This document shows, in pieces, positions 58,884 through 64,000 of a stretch of 64,000 nucleotides of DNA. The first letter of the stretch is position 1; each line of letters begins with the position of its first letter. The DNA is from Paludibacter propionicigenes WB4 (lineage in GTDB: Bacteria; Bacteroidota; Bacteroidia; Bacteroidales; Paludibacteraceae). Both the position numbers and the translations under genes were made by a program. The DNA is taken from positions 3,224,001 through 3,288,000 of the forward strand of contig NC_014734.1 of assembly GCF_000183135.1 (NCBI RefSeq), written 5' to 3'. The notes below the pieces were generated by a model. That model saw only the letters and a program-made list of their open reading frames with translations. It was not told the origin of the DNA and ran no database searches.

Positions 58884-61226
58884 TTATAATCCTATACCAC
58901 CCTTCTTCGATCTGGTGATTTCATCGCTGTCGTCAGATTGTTTCTTCTTTACCTGTCTACCGGCATTGAATCGATAGCTTATTTCAAAAAATACAAGATT
59001 TTTGATAAGATTCAAATTCACATTAGAATACTGATAATATGACTTTGCCTGAGTCAGTGAGGACTGGTCATATGACATAAAATTGACTGGGAATATATAC
59101 ATTAATGAGGCATTAAGCTTTTCTTTGAGGAATGACTTTTGTAAAAATGCCAATAAAAGGTTGTTGCCAGATGAACCATATCCTTGTATCGAAACCTCGT
59201 GGCGCAACATTTTCTGATATACTACTCCAGTAACTAAACCGGTTTTTTGCATAACATAAACCAGTGTAGAATTGGCTGTGAAGTTGTTAGTGTTATAACT
59301 ATCATCGAGGTAAGCCATGCGACTTTTGTTCCAGTCCAGTCTGTTTTGCCAGAAAATGGTTTTCCCAAACGGTATGGTAAAGTTTAGTGAAGCACCGTAT
59401 TGTTCGTATTTATCGGCATTTACATTCTGAGTTAAGTAAAGGGCACTGTTGGTCGGATCGATACTTACATACGAAGCTAAGCTCGAATGATTGAAATTAT
59501 AGTAAGGCGTAAGTGTTATAAAGTTTAGTACATTAATATCCATTGATAATGAGTGACTTATGTTGGTGCGCAAAGCAGGATTACCAATGGACCACATAAG
59601 CGAGTCCTGAGCAGTTCTGAATGGACTTAATTGATTAATATCGGGGTATCCGGCACCGACATGATATTTTGCTACGATATTAAACTTCTGACTTGGCGCA
59701 TATTGGATGTTGGCATAAGGCATAATTGCTGTTCGGTTTACATCGCTAGTGCTGTTTTTCTGAGTATAGTTTTCTACTATAGCACCAGCTTTAAGGCTAA
59801 TCTGTTGTATGGGTTTGTAATTCAGGTACAACGATACACGGTTTCTGTACTCGTTTTGAGTAAACGAACTTGAATTCAGTTTGTTGGTGTTTTGGTTGTA
59901 AACATTCCCATAACCAAGATCCATGTTCAATTCGGGAGAAAACTGGTGGTTGTAATTTACATTCAATCTGGCATAATTTCCGCTCAAGTCTATATTGCTG
60001 TTGCTCGAAAACTTATCTTGCTGGAAGTAATTCTGATTGTATCCACTGGAATAATTATAGCGTAAATCGGCATCTATCGAGTTTTTGTCATCGAATTTGC
60101 CTTTGTAAGTAAGGACTCCCTGCCAGTTGGTGGTGTGTGAATCAGAATTTGTTAGCGAATAACTATTGCTTGTCACAACGGAACCCAAAGAATTGATTAA
60201 ATTGTATTCTGCCGAACTTTTGTCTTTGTCGCCGGAATATCTTATTTCCGCTGAGAGTGAGTGTTTCTTCGAAAGTGCATAATCCGCACCAAAGGTTATT
60301 TTGCCGTTTCTGGACCTTGAAGTTGCGTTTGGATTATTTAAGTCAAGAGGTTCAGTTGCGGTGGTAATGTTTCCGTAGCGTTTCACAAGTTCGGTGGGCA
60401 CATTAAAGTTCGAACCATATATTCTACCCGAGGTATATACGTTAAGTTTCTTATAGGTGTAGGTGATATTCATATTTCCTGCATCCTGCGTTAAAACGTC
60501 GTCTCCGTTGCTTCCCACTATATCAAAAACGCTGGTGTTGGTCACAAAGGCGTCTATACCCGAGTAGTCTTTTTTCAGCACTATATTAATTACAGCAGTG
60601 TAACCGTCTGTGGCGTATTTTCCTACCGGATCTTTTATTACCTCAATCCGCTCAATTCGGTCTGAGGGAAGATTTTTAGCCATATCCTGATCTTTTTCTA
60701 TACCATCTATCAGAATAAGAATTTTGGTACTTCCGTTTACACTGATTGATTTATCGTATCGGTTGTAATTTACTCCGTTAAGTTTCCCCAATAATTCCTG
60801 CGAACTCACGGTTCCCGAGCGCAGTTCTTTGGTTATATTGTAAATGTCGCGGTCTACTTTGTTGGTACGTGCACTTCCTTTTACTGTGACTTCATTTAAG
60901 AGCTTTGAATCCTCTTCCAAAAACAGTGTTCCTAATTCGGAATTATTAATCGGGGTTTCAAGAGTTTTGTAGCCGACGAAATGTATGCGTAGCTTGGTGG
61001 CTCGGTTCGGTGCAGTGATTTGAAAAAAACCTTTTGAATCTGTTATACATCCTGTCAGCAAACTGTCTTTAGCGTTAAGTAGTTCTACCGATGCAAATTC
61101 AATAGGTTGTTTGGATTGACTGTCTTTTACAAAGGCGGTGACGTCATCCGCTTTTGGGGCTGCAGCAGTGTAGCTGCTCAATGCCAATACGATAAACAAA
61201 CTCAGGAGATTCTTTTTTCTAAACAT
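58884..61226 (-). CDS. outer-membrane beta-barrel family protein, TonB-receptor-like
   Basis: 780 residues from the ATG at 61226 (MFRKKNLLSLFIVLALSSYT signal peptide); a longer frame to 61277 is rejected. In order there is a CarboxypepD_reg-like domain (about 27-110), a plug-like domain (about 125-225; SQELLGKLNGVNYNRYD, DRIERIEVIKDPVGKYATDG), and a large barrel of the OMP_b-brl_3 type. The C-terminus is not the usual final Phe but a Lys/Ser-rich tail. Such proteins often sit beside LytTR systems in Bacteroidetes. A well-formed promoter with an inverted repeat over its -33 box lies at 61275-61306. Confidence 0.88.
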   Translation of the reverse strand: MFRKKNLLSLFIVLALSSYTAAAPKADDVTAFVKDSQSKQPIEFASVELLNAKDSLLTGCITDSKGFFQITAPNRATKLRIHFVGYKTLETPINNSELGTLFLEEDSKLLNEVTVKGSARTNKVDRDIYNITKELRSGTVSSQELLGKLNGVNYNRYDKSISVNGSTKILILIDGIEKDQDMAKNLPSDRIERIEVIKDPVGKYATDGYTAVINIVLKKDYSGIDAFVTNTSVFDIVGSNGDDVLTQDAGNMNITYTYKKLNVYTSGRIYGSNFNVPTELVKRYGNITTATEPLDLNNPNATSRSRNGKITFGADYALSKKHSLSAEIRYSGDKDKSSAEYNLINSLGSVVTSNSYSLTNSDSHTTNWQGVLTYKGKFDDKNSIDADLRYNYSSGYNQNYFQQDKFSSNSNIDLSGNYARLNVNYNHQFSPELNMDLGYGNVYNQNTNKLNSSSFTQNEYRNRVSLYLNYKPIQQISLKAGAIVENYTQKNSTSDVNRTAIMPYANIQYAPSQKFNIVAKYHVGAGYPDINQLSPFRTAQDSLMWSIGNPALRTNISHSLSMDINVLNFITLTPYYNFNHSSLASYVSIDPTNSALYLTQNVNADKYEQYGASLNFTIPFGKTIFWQNRLDWNKSRMAYLDDSYNTNNFTANSTLVYVMQKTGLVTGVVYQKMLRHEVSIQGYGSSGNNLLLAFLQKSFLKEKLNASLMYIFPVNFMSYDQSSLTQAKSYYQYSNVNLNLIKNLVFFEISYRFNAGRQVKKKQSDDSDEITRSKKGGIGL

Positions 61227-61274
61227 AATACTTACACATTTTAAATTTTCATACTCTTTCTTTAATTTAGGCAA

Positions 61275-61306
61275 CAAAGTTACATTAACTTGAATAAAAA
61301 TTCAAG
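61275..61306 (-). promoter_or_regulatory. promoter with overlapping inverted repeat, beta-barrel gene
   Basis: Minus strand: TTG (61303-61305), a 20-bp spacer, TAACTTTG (61275-61282). CTTGAAT and ATTCAAG (61289-61306, 4-base spacer) form a perfect 7-bp inverted repeat covering the -33 and spacer, a likely regulator site. The leader is about 40 nt. The rest of the 231-bp gap up to the regulator stop at 61458 shows nothing I can name. Confidence 0.65.
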
Positions 61307-61457
61307 CTTTTTCTGTTGAACATTGTAAATTGATGGATGAATGACTAATATTCAGTTTTAAATAATCTCAATTTTTTGTCACAATGCAGTGGTAATTGAA
61401 GATGTTTTGGCTGTAATTTGAATACCTGGGATTAAAACGATTTATTGAGCAGTCTGT

Positions 61458-62219
61458 TCATTCTCCGTCCATCCATTGTTTAAATTCAGGCACTTTTTCT
61501 ATACTGACAAACAAATCTGTATCTGCCGGAGGGTTTAATACTACTTTCAATCTGCTTTTGGGGTATAGAACGACTTTATCTATTGCTTTTAATCCCACAA
61601 AATATTGCCGGTTGATGCGGAAAAATTCTTTTGGGTTGAGCATTTCGCGCAAGTTATCCAGACTGTAATCTACAGAATACTGGCTTTTGGACTGCATTAC
61701 CACAAACGTAATACCCGATGTGGAAAAAAAGTAAGCGATATCGGACACACTGATGGATTTTAGCTTGTCACCAACAGTCACCATAAACCGTTCGCGGAAG
61801 GCGGGTTTGTTGTCCGACAGTATTTTGCGAAGATCAATCGGGTTAATAATCATATTTCCCTCTTTGTTCCAGTTGAGATATTTCTCTACCGCTTTGCACA
61901 ACTCATCCTGATTGATGGGTTTTAGCAGATAATCGATGCTGTTGAGTTTAAAAGCTTTGATAGCATATTCATCAAAAGCAGTGGTAAAGATAATTTTAGA
62001 CTTAACTTCTACTTGCTCGAATATGGCAAAACTCAGGTCGTCCTCAAGTTGGATGTCGAGAAAAATCAAATCGGGGTGTTCATTTTGAGTAAGCCATATT
62101 ACAGATTCTTTGACCGATTGTAGTTTAGCCACTACCTGTATGTTGCTGTCACATGCGTAGAGCAGGTTTTCGAGTCTGCGTGCTGCAAACTCCTCATCTT
62201 CAATAATAATTGTTCTCAT
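61458..62219 (-). CDS. LytTR-family response regulator
   Basis: 253 residues. The receiver domain (about 1-118) has acidic residues D8-E10, phospho-acceptor in LIFLDIQLEDD, the FTTAFDEYA switch and LLKPI. A LytTR DNA-binding domain (about 145-250) includes FFRINRQYFVGLKAI. Its start overlaps the stop of the receiver-only gene by 4 bp. It is probably partnered by the PAS/LytS kinase at the right edge and may regulate the beta-barrel gene just downstream. Confidence 0.92.
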   Translation of the reverse strand: MRTIIIEDEEFAARRLENLLYACDSNIQVVAKLQSVKESVIWLTQNEHPDLIFLDIQLEDDLSFAIFEQVEVKSKIIFTTAFDEYAIKAFKLNSIDYLLKPINQDELCKAVEKYLNWNKEGNMIINPIDLRKILSDNKPAFRERFMVTVGDKLKSISVSDIAYFFSTSGITFVVMQSKSQYSVDYSLDNLREMLNPKEFFRINRQYFVGLKAIDKVVLYPKSRLKVVLNPPADTDLFVSIEKVPEFKQWMDGE

Positions 62220-62632
62220 AGATGGGTAGCATTAGTTATTTCGTTGAAAATATGAGCATCGACAGGTTTCTCGTTTGTGGGTTTATTTCTGTATTTCTCA
62301 ATCATATTCACTAAGTCAGCTTGCGTAATTGGCTTGAGCATGAAGTCAATTCCCTTAAGCTGAAATGCTCGGGTGGCGAGTTCGTCGGTTGCAGTAGTGA
62401 AAACGATAGCACAACTTATGGGAACTTCCTGAAAAATAGCGAAACTTAAATCATCTTCCAGATGAATGTCCAAAAATATAAGGTCAGGGTGCTCGTTGTT
62501 TTTAAACCAATCTATTGACTCTTTTACCGACTCCAGTTTGGCAACCACCTCTATCGTTGAATCATATTCATTTATCATATTCTTGAGTCTGCGGGCTGCA
62601 AACTCTTCATCTTCAATAATTACTATCTTCAT
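62216..62632 (-). CDS. receiver-only response regulator, tandem paralogue lacking LytTR domain
   Basis: 138 residues. The receiver is closely related to the one in the next gene (IIEDEEFAARRLKNMI, HPDLIFLDIHLEDDLSFAIF, FTTATDE, MLKPI), so this is a tandem duplicate. After about residue 118 it has a short tail (NKPTNEKPVDAHIFNEITN) and stops where the LytTR domain would begin. The phospho-acceptor Asp, switch Thr and Lys are kept; the conserved aromatic of FDEYA is changed (ATDELA). It could be a phosphate sink or a phosphorelay or partner-binding protein. Start and stop overlap its neighbours tightly, which argues against simple decay. Confidence 0.88.
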   Translation of the reverse strand: MKIVIIEDEEFAARRLKNMINEYDSTIEVVAKLESVKESIDWFKNNEHPDLIFLDIHLEDDLSFAIFQEVPISCAIVFTTATDELATRAFQLKGIDFMLKPITQADLVNMIEKYRNKPTNEKPVDAHIFNEITNATHL

Positions 62633-62665
62633 TTTGTGTGTTTTACTCTTTGTTATCTGTCTTAT

Positions 62666-64000
62666 TTATTCACAAACCAGCGGGACTTTTGCCACAAAGT
62701 GTTTATCGGTTTTAGCAAATGTGGGTATGGTATTATTCAGTAGTTTGTATCTGTTTTCTATATTTTTTAGCCCAACACCTGTCGATACCAGTTGCGATGG
62801 TCTTTCTTGCAAGTTGTTGATAATGTTCAGATTATTGTCAAAGTCAATAAATATGTCTATGATCAGCGGTTCTGCTTTTGACATGGTATTGTGCTTGATC
62901 GCATTTTCAATCAGAAGTTGCATGGCAAGCGGAATAATACGGTCGTTCCGACGTTCTTCCGAGATATTGATGTTTACTCTGAGTTTATCAATAAATCGAA
63001 TATTCAGCAAGAAAATGTAAGCATCAAGGAAGTTTAGCTCAGTCTGTAAATCAACCAGTTCGTTGTCCTTGTTTTCAAGCACATAGCGATATACTTTCGA
63101 TAGTTGTTCCGAGAATTTTTCGGCCAGATCGGGTTCCAGTTTGATAAGTGAAGTCAGCACGTTGAGGCTGTTGAACAGAAAGTGTGGATTAACCTGCTGC
63201 TTAAGTACGTCGTATTGCGATTGCAGGTTTTCTTTTTGGAGGTTAATTAATTGGGTGCGGGCTTCCGTAAGGCGTTTTGAGCTTTCTTTTACCCGTTTTT
63301 CCAGCTGGCTGTTCAGCTTTTCGAGTTCTGTTTTGGCGTGTTGTAACTCGTGTTCAATTTTCAATCGCTCTGTAATATCGCGTATCACTATAAAACCGGC
63401 CGGAGAACCATTGTAGTTGGAAGTGCGGGCATTAAGCTCGACGGTTATCATTTTTTTATCTTTCCGAATAAATTTGCTTCTGAGAATGTTGCTGAACTGT
63501 TCGCCTTTCATGCGTCGGTTGTGAAATTCAGCAAGTATTTCATGATCTTTGTTGTCGATATATTTCAGAAAGGGCTTTTCTTTAAGTTCGTCGAGCGAAT
63601 ATCTCATGATGTCGCACATGGTCTGATTGGCAAATTTCAGAAAGCCATCTTGTACAATAACAATTCCATCTGTAGCATTCTCTATCAATGTGCGGTATTT
63701 TTCTTCGCTTTCTTCAAGCTGTTTCTGCATGAGTCTTGTCTGGGTCAAATCATGTACTGTAATATAACTTACTGTTTGTCCATTGAGCTCCAATACTGAA
63801 GAGTAAACATCAGCGTCAATTTCTGTCCCTTTTTTCGTTCTGAATTTGAACAGGTCATTAAGCGTTTCTTTGTTGCCGCTCTTCCGAAGTTGGTTCACTC
63901 TTTTGGCTTTTTCTACATCTTCGTTGGCAATCAGTTTTACCGCTTCTAATGTATAAAGTTCTTCTAAGGTATATCCCAGCATGTTGCAAAAGGTGTTATT
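62666..64000 (-). CDS. PAS-domain LytS-type sensor histidine kinase, 5' end missing
   Basis: The frame is open to the right edge (FCNMLGYTLEEL is read through the last bases), so the apparent start at 63982 is internal. About 444 residues are visible: part of one PAS domain, then a second PAS/PAC (about 90-215 of the visible part; GIVIVQDGFLKFANQTMCDI, FIVIRDITERLKIEHEL), a coiled coil, and a His_kinase domain with NPHFLFNSLNVL. The N-box is LLIENAIKHNT and the G-box STGVGLKNIENR. No membrane segment is seen in this part, so it may be cytosolic. It lies 33 bp ahead of the two regulator genes. Confidence 0.93.
   Translation of the reverse strand, partial: NNTFCNMLGYTLEELYTLEAVKLIANEDVEKAKRVNQLRKSGNKETLNDLFKFRTKKGTEIDADVYSSVLELNGQTVSYITVHDLTQTRLMQKQLEESEEKYRTLIENATDGIVIVQDGFLKFANQTMCDIMRYSLDELKEKPFLKYIDNKDHEILAEFHNRRMKGEQFSNILRSKFIRKDKKMITVELNARTSNYNGSPAGFIVIRDITERLKIEHELQHAKTELEKLNSQLEKRVKESSKRLTEARTQLINLQKENLQSQYDVLKQQVNPHFLFNSLNVLTSLIKLEPDLAEKFSEQLSKVYRYVLENKDNELVDLQTELNFLDAYIFLLNIRFIDKLRVNINISEERRNDRIIPLAMQLLIENAIKHNTMSKAEPLIIDIFIDFDNNLNIINNLQERPSQLVSTGVGLKNIENRYKLLNNTIPTFAKTDKHFVAKVPLVCE

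Overview
The window comes from a member of the Bacteroidota, most likely the order Bacteroidales; a Paludibacter-like organism is my tentative guess. The basis is moderate-to-low G+C, promoters of the TTG-N19..23-TAnnTTTG type, a large three-domain IspG, DUF4249 and TonB-receptor pairs, LytTR two-component systems with LytS-type kinases, and many RND and TolC export operons. About 57 protein genes are supported, including a 58-residue winged-helix protein at 16815-16991. I saw no rRNA, tRNA, CRISPR array, prophage or classical insertion sequence.

Layout. 1-11.8 kb: housekeeping and envelope genes, namely ispG (cut by the left edge), two tandem small outer-membrane proteins, a GH25 muramidase, alaS, then an M23 peptidase, a CapA-like protein, murI and a cupin. 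10.0-16.7 kb: one long minus-strand unit running tolC, macA-like, macB-like ATPase, macB-like permease, LytS-type kinase and LytTR regulator. Its promoter carries two 13-bp direct repeats 21 bp apart, the usual form of a LytTR site. 16.8-28.4 kb: a small winged-helix gene and tyrA, followed by a cell-wall sugar salvage region: AmpG-like MFS permease, SpoIID/LytB protein, XRE regulator, HIT-fold DUF4922 protein, GT2 glycosyltransferase, thioredoxin-like protein, BadF/MurK-like sugar kinase and murQ. 28.4-36.0 kb: a TetR-controlled ABC-2 exporter operon (tetR, tolC, hlyD, two ATPases, two permeases, ferredoxin). 36.2-46.3 kb: a DUF4249/TonB-receptor pair, nnrDE, a NagB/PIG-L fusion, rlmF and an acyl-CoA dehydrogenase. 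46.3-58.8 kb: two complete RND tripartite pumps, transcribed away from a 445-bp gap next to a marR gene. 58.9-64 kb: an outer-membrane beta-barrel protein, two tandem LytTR-type regulators (one reduced to a receiver) and a PAS/LytS kinase cut by the right edge.

The most unusual content is small repeat biology laid over ordinary genes. Ten copies of a palindromic repeat (core CCCCTTTAGGGGTTAGGGG) lie between 17.0 and 29.9 kb. Six of them form three inverted doublets, and some are translated into protein termini. A DUF559 nuclease-like gene lies between two copies inside a 503-bp duplication of the start of the MFS gene. An S23/four-helix-bundle gene with 27-bp terminal inverted repeats sits inside the ABC operon, resembling an rRNA intervening sequence. 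Two copies of another 20-bp palindrome lie in frame inside the SpoIID gene. Two AT-rich tandem arrays (about 41-bp and 21-bp periods) lie inside or ahead of operons. These are the best candidates for undescribed biology here.
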